Notes: generated by a model from the letters alone, not told the origin. 64,000 nt of DNA from Cordylochernes scorpioides (GCA_030710605.1 CP092863.1:137672994-137736993), one strand, 5' to 3'. Positions 1-11,550 are shown, counted from the first letter of the stretch. Numbers and translations are program-made.

Positions 1-70
1 TAATTTCAAGACCTAACCTTTTTCTATTTTTCCTTATTTTTCCTTTTTCTATTTTTCCTTTGACATATAT

Positions 71-377
71 ATACTCATAGGGAAAGCTAAAGGAAGTTGT
101 ACCTTTTACCATGTATATCGGGATTCTCAGACAGACTCTGAAAGATATTACAGTGACCTTTTTTGAAGATACACGAGATAACCAAGTTTGAACAAGTTTG
201 TACCTTTTAACATATATATCGGGATTCACACAATAACTCTGAAAGATATTACAGTGACCTTTATTGAAGACACACGAGATAACCAAGTGTGAACAAAATT
301 GCCTCTGTCTCCATAAAAAAAAATAGACAACCGGCCACATCAAAGACTTTCCACTTAAGTTTTATCGATGCGTGTCA
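71..377. mobile_element. Family A MITE (Tc1/mariner-like), copy 1, two internal units
   Basis: Degenerate copy of the commonest repeat in the window. Full copies run from ACTCATGGACAAAACTTAAGG to its reverse complement, usually flanked by TA as for Tc1/mariner elements. The body contains the signature TCTGAAAGATATTACAGTGA followed by CTTTATTGAAGACACACGAG. Here the body occurs twice in tandem, about 105 bp apart. No transposase is encoded, so the copy is non-autonomous. Confidence 0.8.
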
Positions 378-1047
378 TATTGTTGAAAAAAAAGAGCGAT
401 CCATTTTATAATAAATAAACTGGCAAGAATTGAATCCCAGAAGAAGATGAGCGAAAAGCCTTGTAGAAATATCGGACTTTAATGATAAATACGATAGATC
501 AAAGATAAGCTTTTATATATATTACAAAAATATATGTGTGATTATAAAAGCAATTATAATAAATATAATTGGACCAAATGTCAGGATTCTCCAGCGAGCC
601 CAGAACACATCACATCAGGCATTGCCGAACAGACATCTACACCTGCTGTGGTCATCAAGGCGATAAAGAGGCCTTCAGGATCTGGTCTAGACTTGAAACC
701 TGGGACAAGAAATAAATAAATAAAAGCTATTAAGCTGTGATTATAAAACTTATAATTTACAATTTATAAAGAAGGAAAACAGCTAAGATTTTGCCATCTT
801 CATATATTTAAATTCCCAACTAAATACAGAATAATTTCTGTTTAGCTAGAAATTCCCAATTACCAAATCCTCAACTTGGAAAAGCAAGAATTTCTCAACA
901 AATATTTTAATGGAGTTTAAAAGGTTTCTGGCAATTGAGTCTCTTGGTTTCTAACTTTCATTTTATATTACGAGATTGCAATTTGACCATGAAATTAAAC
1001 TACAACTTTTTTCTACAACTAACAATTTACGCAGTCAAATCGTTTTT
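378..1047. other. No recognised feature
   Basis: AT-rich sequence. A 61-codon ATG ORF at 534-719 (+) has no splice or promoter context and I do not call it a gene. The composition around 580-690 is a little richer in GC than its surroundings. Confidence 0.4.
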
Positions 1048-1420
1048 TTTGTTTGTTTACAAAAAGGTATTGCCTCTTATTTACCAATATGCAAATAAAA
1101 GTTCGTGTTTCTTTTTTAGTAGAATAATAATAATGAGTATTGGATTTTTAATGGTTTTAATTTTTGTTTGTTTGTTTACAAAAAGGTATTGCCTCTATTA
1201 ATCACCTCTTATTTATTAATATGTAAATAAAAGTTGGTGTTTCTTTTTTAGTAGAATAATAATAAGGAGTATTGGATTTTTAATGGTTTTAATTTTTTTT
1301 TTGTTTACAAAAAGGTATTACCTCTTTTTATTGCCTTTTTTACCGATATGCAAATAAAAGTTGGTGTTCAGTTTTTAGTAGAATAATGATAATGAGTATA
1401 TTGTAATTTTAATGGTAACA
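1048..1420. repeat. Tandem triplication, unit about 120-130 bp
   Basis: Three diverged units each begin near TTTGTTTACAAAAAGGTATT (about 1053, 1171 and 1300), followed by an ATGCAAATAAAAGTT-like segment and a GTAGAATAATAATAA-like segment. The units differ by substitutions and small indels, so the duplication is not recent. An 88-codon ORF across it is a by-product of the repeat. Confidence 0.8.
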
Positions 1421-2082
1421 TGGTCAAATAGTATTATTTTTAATCATAGAGGAGAGTGCAAAACAAGAGAAGTCTTTTTTAACCTGTAAGTTTTTGTTTT
1501 CTGAAGATAGAATGCTGTAATGGACCAAATGTTGAATCATCACTCTGTGAGATCTATTTCCGACTACTTCCGAATATTTGACACCACTGTTATTCTTTCC
1601 AGTATCTTCTTTCGTTTTTTTTTTTGTTGAGACTTCCGTACTCATTCTTACTCTCTCTATCTATCTTCAGCTGAAGAGGTAGGTAGGCATAGCTTCTTAT
1701 CCTCACACCATATTTATCTTTTCTGTGAATATTGAAAATATATTTCTACTGAATTTACTAATCGAGCATGTATTACTCTGTATTTTTGTGAGCAAATACA
1801 CAAATTATATTAAGACGTGATTTATCTTTAAGGTACTCTTAAAAACTTTTTATCAAAGTATACTATTTTCATTTCTTGTATAAATACACTAATGGATATT
1901 ACTTAAGGAAATTTCTTATTTCAAATTTAAGCATAAACCACTCCTTATTTGCTTATATAACGGTGGATTTCCCATATATGTATATTTGAATCCCCGAGGA
2001 AGATAGGCGAACAGCCTCATCGAAATATTGGAAGTTATAATAAATAATTTGATCCAAAATAAGCGTTGGTAATTAAAATTTT
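1421..2082. other. No recognised feature
   Basis: AT-rich. A 73-codon antisense ORF (1424-1645) is low-complexity and lysine/serine-rich with no supporting context. Confidence 0.4.
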
Positions 2083-2215
2083 AATTAAAAAGGCATATAT
2101 TGGATCAAAATATCATTTATTTTACCTTTTATTTATATATATATTTAAATAAATGATATTTTGATCCAATATATGCCTTTTTAATTAAATATTTATTTAT
2201 GGATTTCTCTATTTT

Positions 2216-2217
<2 letters not shown>
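2083..2217. mobile_element. Family E palindromic element, copy 1 (short)
   Basis: Inverted arms containing GGCATATATTGGATCAAAAT and its complement meet in an AT spacer. The flank after the right arm (TTTATGGATTTCTCTATTTTC) recurs beside the other E copies, so it belongs to the element. This copy has lost the stem-loop core present in E2, E3 and E5. It is followed by an (AT)n run. Confidence 0.75.
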
Positions 2218-2253
<36 letters not shown>

Positions 2254-2294
2254 CTAAGAGGTACAACTTCCTTAAGTTTTGTCTATGAGTGTAT
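2218..2294. repeat. (AT)n microsatellite plus family A terminus
   Basis: A run of about 16 AT units (2219-2250) is fused to one family A end: GGTACAACTTCCTTAAG, then a TTTTGTCTATGAGTGTA terminus. The rest of that MITE is missing. Confidence 0.75.
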
Positions 2295-3104
2295 TTAATA
2301 TTTTGTTTTTTTTTCATTATCTTAATATTATAATAAAGGTAAATATTTTGCTATATTATAGAATATCCCAATAATATGAAGTTGAAAATCTATAATAATA
2401 AATTGTCAATGTCATTTTCTATATAAAGGATAGGATACATTAGTTATAGCAAAATGTGTTATTGGGTTGTCCATATATCAATTTAATATTCTTTTCGGAT
2501 AATATTTTATCGCTGAAAATAATCAAGTAATATTTCAGGATTATATATAAAAGGAAACATATATAGATTCTTTTTTTTTAATATATTCGATTTTCAATAT
2601 TATCACATTACCAGAATTTATGAAATATCTATCATTATATACTCTATATATTTAATTTTATAATTTTAAGAACTGAAATTTACCTATAACTCAAGAAGTG
2701 AAAAGTGTATCAACCAAAATTTATATCGACAAAACATTTAAATTAAACCTATATAATTTAGGTTTTAAAAACATATATTCGATGCTATCATTTAGAAATT
2801 TAAAAAATAATTTTAAAAATATTTTGATACGTATATAACTAAATTACGATGTTTAATAAATTTTCCAAAAATATGCTCTCGAATAAAAATATATATTCGA
2901 GCATATAGTCGTTTATATACACCTGTAGAAGGGTTCATACTACTTGAAAGCTTGTAGAGACGCCGGTTATGTAAATTTCTCCTTTTTTATTATTTGCATA
3001 TTCATTCAGAATATTTACATATTTGTAAATATAATTCTGTATATGAGGATGCGTTAGTTTAATAAACGTGTGTCGGTTATAAATCGGGTGTTGGGGAATC
3101 ATTA
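2295..3104. other. No recognised feature
   Basis: Very AT-rich sequence with no exon-like or repeat structure that I recognise. Confidence 0.4.
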
Positions 3105-3114
3105 ATGTCATCAG

Positions 3115-3256
3115 GGTTTCTGGTGTTGTGGGCACTTTTAAGGAAGCATATAGGCTTCGGTTGGAGACCAGAAGAAGTCTGGCAAGAAGATACAGTCAAC
3201 ATAACTATTCAGATAAGACCAGACATATCCAGGATGGGGCAAGCTTTCCGAGCTTA
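3115..3256 (+). CDS. Candidate internal exon, unknown protein
   Basis: An open frame runs from an ATG at 3105 to the splice junction and ends exactly at a consensus 5' splice site, GTAAGTG (3257-3263). A plausible acceptor, ATGTCATCAG, ends at 3114. The translated middle contains GFGWRPEEVWQEDTVNITIQ, followed by IRPDISRMGQAFRA, and is balanced in composition, unlike the low-complexity ORFs nearby. Read through the donor, the frame stops at once (TAG 3255-3257), which suits splicing. GC content is locally raised. I do not recognise the family. The opposite strand is also open for about 37 codons, which weakens strand assignment. Confidence 0.35.
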
Positions 3257-3418
3257 GTAAGTGAGGCAGTGATCGTATCCGAAATAGCTTAAGAGAAGAA
3301 ATTTAATAAATAGGAAAATCATCCTTGGAGTCTGCGTTTTATTGTAATTTCAGAAGATTCTTTCTATATATATTTTATATACTACCAAAAGATTGTGTTA
3401 CATTCTTATGTATTAAGA

Positions 3419-3590
3419 AAAAGGCATCTCCTTATCGTGCAACTAAAAATTGCTGATGGCTTGCGCCATCTATCGGAATAAATATCAACTATTCTCGTTG
3501 ATTTTTAATTATTCCAGAATTCTTAATTCATGCACCTTATCCCAGTACAATATCACATTTGTACTATTTTTTCACATTCTTATGTATGCG
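3419..3590. mobile_element. Family C hairpin element, copy 1
   Basis: Begins AAGGCATCTCCTTATCGTGC and contains TTGCGCCATCTATCGGAATA. It ends with a conserved tail containing GCACCTTATCCCAGTACAAT. One palindrome arm is degraded compared with the complete copy at 26078-26290. Confidence 0.75.
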
Positions 3591-3604
3591 TGTCTTATGT
3601 TTTT

Positions 3605-3790
3605 TTGTAATTTGTAGAAATTCGCAAACCTGTTGTATGAAAAAGTGCAAGTTGTATAAGCTTATGATTTTGCTTTGTTTTAAAAATGAATCGATGTTGG
3701 TTCCATATGCTTAAATTGAATATTACTCCTTAGTTCTATATATTTTATTGCTTAAAAGGGAACACAACAAAAAGAAACTACAATTGCAAA
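3605..3790. repeat. Family G repeat, copy 1
   Basis: Shares GTATAAGCTTATGATTTTGC, the GAATCGATGTTGGTTCC region and following sequence with 19330-19520, where it lies inverted. The class is unknown. A poly-T-interrupted segment just upstream (GTGTCTTATG...GAAATTCGCAAACC) recurs near 5150. Confidence 0.65.
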
Positions 3791-3917
3791 TGATTTGATA
3801 ACTAACTAACAAAAATAAACAATAATAAAAATGATGATGATAAAAAATTGAATATGTCTGCCAGAAAAATGCTTCTATGAATTAAAAAATAAGAATAATT
3901 ACAAATTTAACATATAA

Positions 3918-4075
3918 AGTCGGCAGTGACTAACCTATGAAAAGGTAGAAGTTTATATATTATTGTTCAGTGTTTTCAACAAATATGAATAATGTTTGTT
4001 TTCAGAAATTCATAATAAAGTTCCCAATAAGATAAATGATGTTCACAAGGTTTAACGGAATATACAGATAAAAAT
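3918..4075 (+). repeat. Family H repeat, copy 1
   Basis: Matches 5205-5352 over about 150 bp, including GACTAACCTATGAAAA and GATAAATGATGTTCACAAGG. Both copies are in direct orientation, 1.29 kb apart. The second copy abuts a family A MITE. Confidence 0.75.
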
Positions 4076-4639
4076 TATTATCGTATTTCGAAAGTATAGA
4101 TAAAAAAAGAAATTAATGTTTTTATTTCCAACTATATTCACAATTTATATATAATATTTTAATTACACTATTAATTTGTTAGATAAATATAAATTGTAAT
4201 TACAAATTAGAGTAAAATGAAGTAGCAATAAACTTGTGTTTAATTATATAGGAATTTAATCATTAAATATATACAGGTGAATATATTTTACGTCTTTTTC
4301 AGAGTGAAACACCAATTCTCCTTAAATTATATTTACTTTAGAGTGTTAACATTTTAATTATTTTAATTAATTGAGATGTTTATATATTTTTGTTACCAAA
4401 CAATCAAGTGTAAACCAATTAAAATTTAAGCTACGACTGAAAACTATTTCAATTAATTTTTAACAAGTAAAAATTGTTGTAATTAAAATATATAGTATTT
4501 TTGGTGAAATACTTTAATTTTCAACACACTTTTCCTCCGTAAATTTCTTATTGGATAAACTCTCTGTAACTACTAACTATAACTAACAGGTGATTTAAAT
4601 TGTCTTATGTATTAATTGAATAGATTAAATATATTGAGA

Positions 4640-4960
4640 GATTAAATTTGAACATAAAGTGTAATTACAAGAATGTAATTCAACTGTCCTATAAGCTTAT
4701 GTCCATAGTCTTTTTGAAAACCATTTCTGAGATTCCATCCTTCTGTGCTGCGTATATAAGCATAATCGTCCAATACAGTATTAGAGCTCTGAGAAGCGGT
4801 CTGGTGGATTAAATTAGCGAAACCGCTGGGAGGGTTCACCACTGATTGGCCAATCCCTCCCAATATATTTTTTCATCGCAGTAAGGACAGTAGAAGTTTG
4901 TATTATGTATAAAAGAAACATTCGTGCTTTTAAATCCTTTCATTTTATATGTATAGATGG
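4640..4960 (-). mobile_element. Family B interspersed repeat, copy 1
   Basis: One of about eight copies of a repeat of about 280 bp. On the minus strand it reads from a segment translating as FYCPYCDEK, through the complementary 7-mers GGGAGGG and CCCTCCC, to GGACATAAGC near the end. The 73-codon plus-complement ORF here (start MGGIGQSVVNPP) recurs in copy 2 but is broken elsewhere, so I read it as a by-product. No transposase or tRNA head is visible. Confidence 0.75.
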
Positions 4961-5204
4961 CGTGTTATTGCTTTGTGATAAAGTGTAATTACAAGAAAGA
5001 ATAAGACGTATATAGTTTTTATTAACTTGAATAAAAGGAAACGTTCGAGCAATAATTTCTTCAACTAACTGAAAACCTAATAAACTTTAGTTAGCTGAAG
5101 AAGAGTCTGTCCGAAAGCTTTTTCTTTAATTACGTTAAAAAAAGCTGCGGAGTGTCTTATGTTTTTTTTTTTTTTTTTGTAACTTGTCGAAATCCGCAAA
5201 CCAA

Positions 5205-5352
5205 TGAGTCGGCAATGACTAACCTATGAAAAAGTAGAAGTTTATATATTATTATTATACAGTGTTTTCAACAAATATAAATAGTGCCTGTCATCAGAAT
5301 TTAAAAATATAGTTCCCCAATAAGATAAATGATGTTCACAAGGTTTAACGGA
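5205..5352 (+). repeat. Family H repeat, copy 2
   Basis: Direct repeat of 3918-4075 with about 85% identity by eye. It joins family A copy 2 without a gap, which suggests the MITE inserted at its edge. Confidence 0.75.
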
Positions 5353-5353
5353 A

Positions 5354-5558
5354 TGTACACTCATAGACAAATAGTATCGTTTATCATGCATATCGGAATT
5401 CAGACAATAACTGAAAGATATTACAGTGACCTTTATTGAAGAAATTCGAGATAACCAAGTGTAAACAAAATTGTCTCTGTCTCCTAATAATAAAAAAAAA
5501 AAAGACCACCGGTGCATTAGAGACTTTCCACTTTCATAAGTTTTGTCCATGAGTGTAG
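5354..5558. mobile_element. Family A MITE, copy 2
   Basis: Starts ACTCATAGACAAATAG after TAC and ends TTTTGTCCATGAGTGTA. Single internal unit with the signature GATATTACAGTGACCTTTAT. The 102-codon antisense ORF lies inside this non-coding repeat. Confidence 0.85.
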
Positions 5559-6577
5559 TTGCGTTTCCAAGCTAAACATATTTTTGACTGATTCTGAAAA
5601 TTTGATGAAGATTTCTGTGTGCTTTTATTAAAAGAGACTAGTTGTTTTTTAGTAGAGTAATTCCATCCTTCCATTGTTATATGCTCTTTTCTTAAAATCA
5701 TATTCGAGAGAATAATTTGAAATTTTTAAATTTAAGTTTTTTATATATATAATAGCTAAATAAAATATAACAAATGTATCTGTAATAATTTTTTTAATGT
5801 CATTGCGAAAAGAAAATACTAATAAAATTCAAATTATATTTACTATTAATTAAGATAGATAACTATAGTTGTAAAAAACTCAATTAGTAAAGTCAATAAA
5901 AATCATGTATGAAATAGTTAACCTTTCAACACTTGTCAGAATATTAGTTTAACTTTTTTATAGTTCGAGACGATCTTCTGCTTATATTTTATTTAATTAT
6001 CTCTTTTCAAATTCTTCATTTTTTTTTTGACAGAGCAAACCTAAGTTTTTTTTCAGTTAAAAACGTTTTCAAGTTTTAACTCGACATTGAATGCGGGCGA
6101 AATTGCTCTTTTTTTTATGTCAGTGAATGTGTTTAAATAAATATCATTTCTTTTATTGAAAATAAAGAATGATATTTACTATAAGAATGCCATTAATATT
6201 ATAAATGATTTTTTTTATGAGGAATCGGTTATAGAGTTTAGAGAAATATGAGTATTTTAAAAAATATTTATTCTTTAAAATATATCGTACAATCTTTTAC
6301 CTTATTAAACATAGCAAAGTCAATTTGGGATTTTGTTTTATCTAAAGAAATAATTCCTTTACAAAAATTCAAACTAAAAATGTGAATGTATACATTTAAA
6401 TACCAAATTGAAATGTGGTCAAAATGTTTTAAATATTTATTATTGAAATCTGTGAATAAATAAACGAAAGTTGTATGTAATATACACGAATTAAGATAAA
6501 TATGTATGTTACAATAAATCATAAAGCTAAACTGGGTGCCCTTGTATTTTGTGGTTCCCCTTTTACAAAAGAAGTAC
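5559..6577. other. No recognised feature
   Basis: AT-rich, with scattered T runs. If 6578-6708 is an exon, part of this stretch would be the intron downstream of it on the minus strand. I could not find the following exon. Confidence 0.35.
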
Positions 6578-6708
6578 CTTCAGGGGGGATATCATAGCGT
6601 TCTGAAAGTTAGTCCACGCAGAAAATTGTAGATGGGAGGGTCTGATAAAAGGATTCTCAAGTAATTTTTCATTAAAGGCGTCAGCTTTTTTTTCCTTCTT
6701 CGTCTCTC
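6578..6708 (-). CDS. Candidate internal exon; weak LPCAT-like resemblance
   Basis: On the minus strand a strong acceptor (pyrimidine-rich tract ending CTATCCTGACAG) precedes 131 nt that stay open in one frame to a donor (CTGAAG then GTACTTC). The frame reads ADAFNEKLLENPFIRPSHLQ and then FSAWTNFQNAMISPLK. The NPF-x(n)-aromatic-P-hydrophobic layout recalls the segment before the first membrane helix of lysophosphatidylcholine acyltransferases, but I compared it only from general knowledge of the family and the match is weak. The 60-codon ATG ORF overlapping at 6681-6863 is in another frame and hits a stop inside the exon, at the A8 run. It could instead be a first exon with a 1-bp homopolymer error. 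Confidence 0.4.
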
Positions 6709-6869
6709 CTGTCAGGATAGAATAGGAAAGAGGGATGCTGTTTGCCCAGCTGACGGGAAAAAGGAAGAGTCTCTTTAGTACCCAAAGGTGTGTGTGACGA
6801 AGGATCGTTTGCTTTCTCAGCTTTGAGCGCCATCTTTAAAATTATCGTTTGATTACCTGTCATCCTTCT

Positions 6870-7916
6870 ATTATTAAATCTTTCTTTATTGTTTTAAAGA
6901 TTGTTTAAATTATCCCGTAAAACTTTTTTTCGTATTCAAAATATTTATACGTTGATTTATTTCTAATTAGTCAATTTTTTTCTGTTTAATTGCGCCTCTA
7001 CTTATCTTTTTCTATATTATGATTTTTAGGGTGTTATATGTTTATTATGAATAAATGTTATTATATTGGGTTTCTCGTTCAATTTTGAACAGAATTATTC
7101 AATGTTCTTATATATAATATAGGTATTTTATTTCTAATTTTTAGAATTTTTATGGCTATCAAATTTATATAGAAACTAATGAAATAATTTTAGTGCTAAC
7201 TGAAAGATATTGTTTCGGGTTTAAAATTGAGGCAAATAATGATTACTGTGTAATTTTATGAATACATTGACAATATAAATAATTGTTATATCTACAAATA
7301 TCTTTTTTGTTCTCTTATTTTACTCTTTAAAAACTATCTTCCTAATAAATATATTGTGAGTTGTAAATAAGGATTATGTAAATAAATAGGCAAATTTTTA
7401 ACATCGTTCTTTTTTGATTGAGTTTTTTTTTTAATATTTATTCGGAGATACAATTAAGCTTTTGTTCTCCAAGACTTTGAATCACCTATCATTTCCTACT
7501 CTACAATATTTCATACTTGGTATCTCAATCTCTTTAAAAGTATAAATTTGATATTATAATTTTACTTTAAAAATATATAATCTTATAGATTCTTCAAATT
7601 TAACAAAAAATAGTCAAAGCAATGATAATAATGGCTTTTAATGATCATTGTTATTGAATTGTAGGTATTTGGGAAACAATTTGCTTTATGATTGGTATCT
7701 CAATCTCTTATTATTGTATAATATAATATACTATGAAAATTGGAAACTATTTTAGACGCGAAGATACTAATTTTCATAACAAATGGCGCGCTAGTGCATC
7801 GTAATATAATATACTGCTCCAAGTGATTGTTCAACCTATAATATGAATAATGTGAGGGAAATTATAGAAAGTTAATATTTTATGAATGCTATGATATATT
7901 TCATATGCTGTATGTA
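6870..7916. other. No recognised feature
   Basis: AT-rich sequence. At 7745-7805 there is a short match (CAAATGGCGCGCTAGTGCAT) to the flank of family B copy 6 near 52075, so a remnant of that repeat may lie here. Confidence 0.4.
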
Positions 7917-8382
7917 AGAAGACAGAGGCAATTTTGTTAACATTTGGTTACCTCGTATGTCTTCAATAAAGGTCACTGTAATATCTTTCAGAGTTATTGT
8001 CTGAATCCCGATATACATGTTAATAGGTACAACTACCTTAAGTTTTGTTCACACTTGGTTATCTCATGTGCCTTCAATAAAGGTCACTGTAATATCTTTC
8101 AGAGTTATTGTCTCAATCCCGATATACGTGCTGAAAGGTACAACTTTCTTAAATTTTGTTCACACTTGCTATCAATAAAGGTCACTGTAATATCTTTCAG
8201 AGTTATTGTCACGATCCCGATATACATGTTAAAAGGTACAACTTCCTTAAGTTTTGTCCACACTTGGTTATCTCGTGTGTCTTCAATAAAGGTCACATTA
8301 ATATATTTCAGAGTTATTGTCTGAATCCCGATATATCTGATAAAAGATACAACTTCCTTAAGTTTTGTCTATGAGTGTATAA
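7917..8382. mobile_element. Family A MITE, copy 3, four internal units
   Basis: The internal region beginning AGGTCACTGTAATATCTTTC occurs four times at roughly 100-110 bp spacing, then the terminus TTTTGTCTATGAGTGTA closes the element. Units differ by point changes. The left terminus is missing or diverged. Overlapping ORFs on both strands (126, 63 and 72 codons) are repeat by-products. Confidence 0.85.
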
Positions 8383-9042
8383 ACTTGAGGGTTAAGGGTG
8401 ATAAAAGTCATTTTGAAATCAGAACAATTCGTTAATGTAAAAAATGTTCGATTTAGAGAAAAACATCAAACACAATAAAGCAATGATGATAATGATAAGA
8501 ATAATAGTAATTTATTCATTGATTATCCATTGTATTTTGGTGTGAATATTATTATATGTTTTCTAGAAAATCTTTTATTAAGATCTCAAATATTTTTAGA
8601 AGAAAAAATAGAAAATTGAATCGCTCTGTTTCTTAATAAATCAATAAAAAAGGGTTTATTTTTAGCCAATGTTTTTATATCTTTTCCCCCCTCCCTTTGT
8701 AATCATTTAAAGCTAAAATGAATTAGCGAAACAATCAGGAATTTATTGGGCAAGTAACAATTGGAGAAATGTTCTGATTGTTTTCTCTCTCTCACAATCA
8801 AATCTCTAATTGGTCTAATCCATACAATGATATAGCACACGATGAAGGTAAACAATGGGAGTAGAATTTCTGAAAAGATTTTTTTAGCATTGCTGCAGGA
8901 ATAAGATTTGATAAGACTAATGAATCTATTTGTATGTGTGATTAACTTTACGTTGTAGTCTATTGAATGTAGGATAGACTAGATAATTGTCTATGTCTAA
9001 TCATGATGAAATTGTGAAAAACGTATTAAAATTACAAAATAT
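8383..9042. other. No recognised feature
   Basis: AT-rich, with no repeat or exon that I can support. Confidence 0.4.
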
Positions 9043-9247
9043 TTTCTCACAATGAGTTTCTTTTCATTTCAAAATGCTAGCTTTCAAGTGTTAATCTCTC
9101 TTCAACGGGCTTAATAAAACATCGACTATATCTTACAAGAAATATTTCTTGTAAGATATAGTCGATGTTTTATTAAGCCCGTTGAAGAGTGATTAACACT
9201 TGAAAGCTAGCATTTTGAAATAAAAAAGAAACTCATTGTGAGAAGAT
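9043..9247. repeat. Long near-perfect palindrome with hammerhead-like core
   Basis: Two arms of about 100 bp are centred near 9144 with almost no spacer; the centre reads AAGAAATATTTCTT. Arms contain CAATGAGTTTCTTTT, TGCTAGCTTTCAAGTG and CGGGCTTAATAAAACATCG. The right arm reads TTGAAGA, then GTG, ATTAA, CAC, then TTGAAA, a degenerate hammerhead layout. The left arm has a small mismatch at its TCTCTCTTC segment. Confidence 0.85.
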
Positions 9248-9549
9248 ATTTAGTAATTTTAAAGCATTGTCTATTCGCTTCTGCATGCGACATAGAATTC
9301 CAAAGATATATAAATGAAATTGATCAACTTGGATAAAAACCCCTCATACTCAATCATTTCAAAATAAGCGAATTTTACCACTTATAAACCAGGCTTTCAC
9401 AATATTCTTACATTGCAATAAGAACACTAGAAAGCTCTTTTTATGTAAAAGAGGGAAAATATAATCGCTAAATAATGAAAAATTTTGCAAACAGATGGCG
9501 CGCTATTTTCCCATATATTTAATACATTTCTTTATATGGTATGAAGTGG

Positions 9550-9625
9550 CTTGCATAATATTATACTCCTGTAAAAGGATTTGCGATACCCGAAAGCTTG
9601 AGATGAATATACAATAAAACAAGAA
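9550..9625 (+). repeat. Hammerhead-like retroelement fragment (family L)
   Basis: CTCCTGTAAAAGG followed by CGATACCCGAAAGCTTGAG matches both arms of 51265-51440 and ends with the same AAGAAACTC tail. The GAAAGCTTG part recurs in the palindrome at 9043-9247 as GAAAGCTAGC. Confidence 0.5.
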
Positions 9626-9961
9626 ACTCAACCTCAGAAGCCATTTTGCTTATCATTTATAAAAAATATTATTTTTTGTATAGAAAATAAATGTTGGGGA
9701 AAGATGTTATGTAATCTTAAGAGAATTTCTAAAAAGTAAAAAGTTTGTTCCTGATGAAAACAGGCGACAAGCCATTCTAAATAATAGATATTTTGAATGT
9801 TCAAATTGTGACCTATTTACATATTAAATAAATAAATAAAATATCGAATATATATATTGTAGATAAATCAATTACATTAGTAAATTGGATTTATTTGTCA
9901 AATATAAAACTTTGGCTAAAAGGTAATCTTGTCCAGAAGTTATCGGTTTTTAAATACACTA

Positions 9962-10320
9962 CAGTAAACTCTCCTATAACGCGATTAATGTGTTCCGTGT
10001 TATAGGAATTCGCGTTGTACGAAATAAAACTTGTATAACGCGAATGTTGTTAGGGTAAATTGTTAGCGACAAATATCATGTAAAAATGTATTGTATAAAA
10101 TGAGGTATATAGGAAAAATAATTATATACTAAAACAAAACTAAATGTTATATTATTTTATATGCAAATGTATTGTACAGTTGTCAATAAGGAAATTTCCT
10201 CATTTTATTTTATAACGCGTTATACGAAAATTCGCGTTGTATAAATAAATTTGTCGCAATTTTTTTATCGCGTTGTACGAAATCGCGTTGTAAAAACTCG
10301 CGTTATAGGAGAGTCTACTG
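9962..10320. mobile_element. Pogo/Tigger-like MITE
   Basis: TIRs CAGTAAACTCTCCTATAACG and its near-complement ending GAGAGTCTACTG, flanked by TA on both sides (9960-9961 and 10321-10322). Sub-terminal copies of the ATAACGCG and CGCGTTGTA motifs recur inside. CAGT...ACTG ends with a TA target fit pogo-class elements. There is no coding region. Confidence 0.85.
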
Positions 10321-10322
10321 TA

Positions 10323-11300
10323 CATGGTTAATACTGGAATTGATATTTGTTAATTTATTCTATTATTGTTTTTGATAAAGATATAGGAGTAAAAGTAATG
10401 TCAACGTATACGCCACCTATGGATAAGATATAATTGCACTTGGGGAAAAGTTCTTTGTTTTTTAAATTTTATACAATTTATTGATTCCTTGGATTTTTGA
10501 AAAGTTATTATTGGTTTATATATATATGAATAATTTTAGATTATTTATGGTCTTTATATGATGTGGCGATTAGGGTATTGTTTGGTAAAATTGGTGACCA
10601 AAAGAAATGACATTATTTTAAAAAATTAATATTTCTTGTAGGTAAATTTTATCTTTCTCTTAATTAATTAGAAAATCTATAATCTATTACAACGTTACTC
10701 TTTTAATAAATTATACAAAAGATTAATTAGAGATTTATTAAATTTTATTGTTGTGAAAATGAAAAGAGAGTTTTCGCTGAATATATTATAAAATTGAAAT
10801 TTTAATAAATTTGTCCAAACTTTCCTCTCTAGTTTGTAGTTTTGACCCATTATTCATTGTTCTCTTGTTATTGTATTTTTAAAAAGTTGAATAGATAAGT
10901 TAATTATGAAGGTGGGTGTTATTTAAAACCTTTTGAAATTTGACTACTTTTCAAAATTAAGCATATTCATCACGTTCTCTTTTGCATGATTCTAACCTTT
11001 CCCGCCAATTCTATTACGTCTGCTATTTTTTTACCAGTGTTACCAGATGCAATTTCAAAAATTAATAATTTGCCTAATTTTATTGTTAATATTTTGAATT
11101 TATTTTGACCACCTTCGTATCCGTTTAGTTCAGCTGATTAAAATATAATTTGAATTAAAATAATTGTATGATTATTTTTATCTAAAATTATATCGATTAC
11201 CAAATAATAATTTTTCAAAACACCTTTTATAATATATCTATTAATCTTTTAATTAATATAAAATTATTCAAATACGATAAGTTTACATATATTTCAATAT
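10323..11300. other. No recognised feature
   Basis: AT-rich, without clear repeats or exons. Confidence 0.4.
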
Positions 11301-11550
11301 TTAATTAAAATGGCATATATTGGATCAAAATATCATTTATTTTACCAATATTTCAGTTGACTTAACGCCAACTTTTAATAAAAAAAAAGGTGTTATAACA
11401 TTTTAAAACACTTTAAAATGTTATAACACCTTGATAAAGGTTGGCGTTCAGTCAACTGAAATATTGGTAAAATAAATGATATTTTGATCCAATATATGCC
11501 TTTTTAATTAAAGATTTATTTATGGATTGCTCTATTTTCAAAATATATTT
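11301..11550. mobile_element. Family E palindromic element, copy 2
   Basis: Arms share GGCATATATTGGATCAAAAT, CCAATATTTCAGTTG and GTTGGCGTTCAGTCAACTGA. The right arm folds as a stem-loop (GTTG and CAAC flanking GCGTTCAGT) followed by GAAATATTGG, which can re-pair with CCAATAT. This resembles a worn hammerhead with TTGATAA in place of CTGATGA. The ends match the Penelope-like element at 58675-61200. Confidence 0.8.

Noticed and set aside
4642-4863. Recurrent antisense ORF in family B (also at 19827-20009), protein-like in appearance
   Set aside because: It is open only in the two best preserved copies; other B copies interrupt it and no start or splice context exists.
7944-8374. Overlapping ORFs with repeated phrases on both strands
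   Set aside because: They are tandem internal units of a family A MITE.
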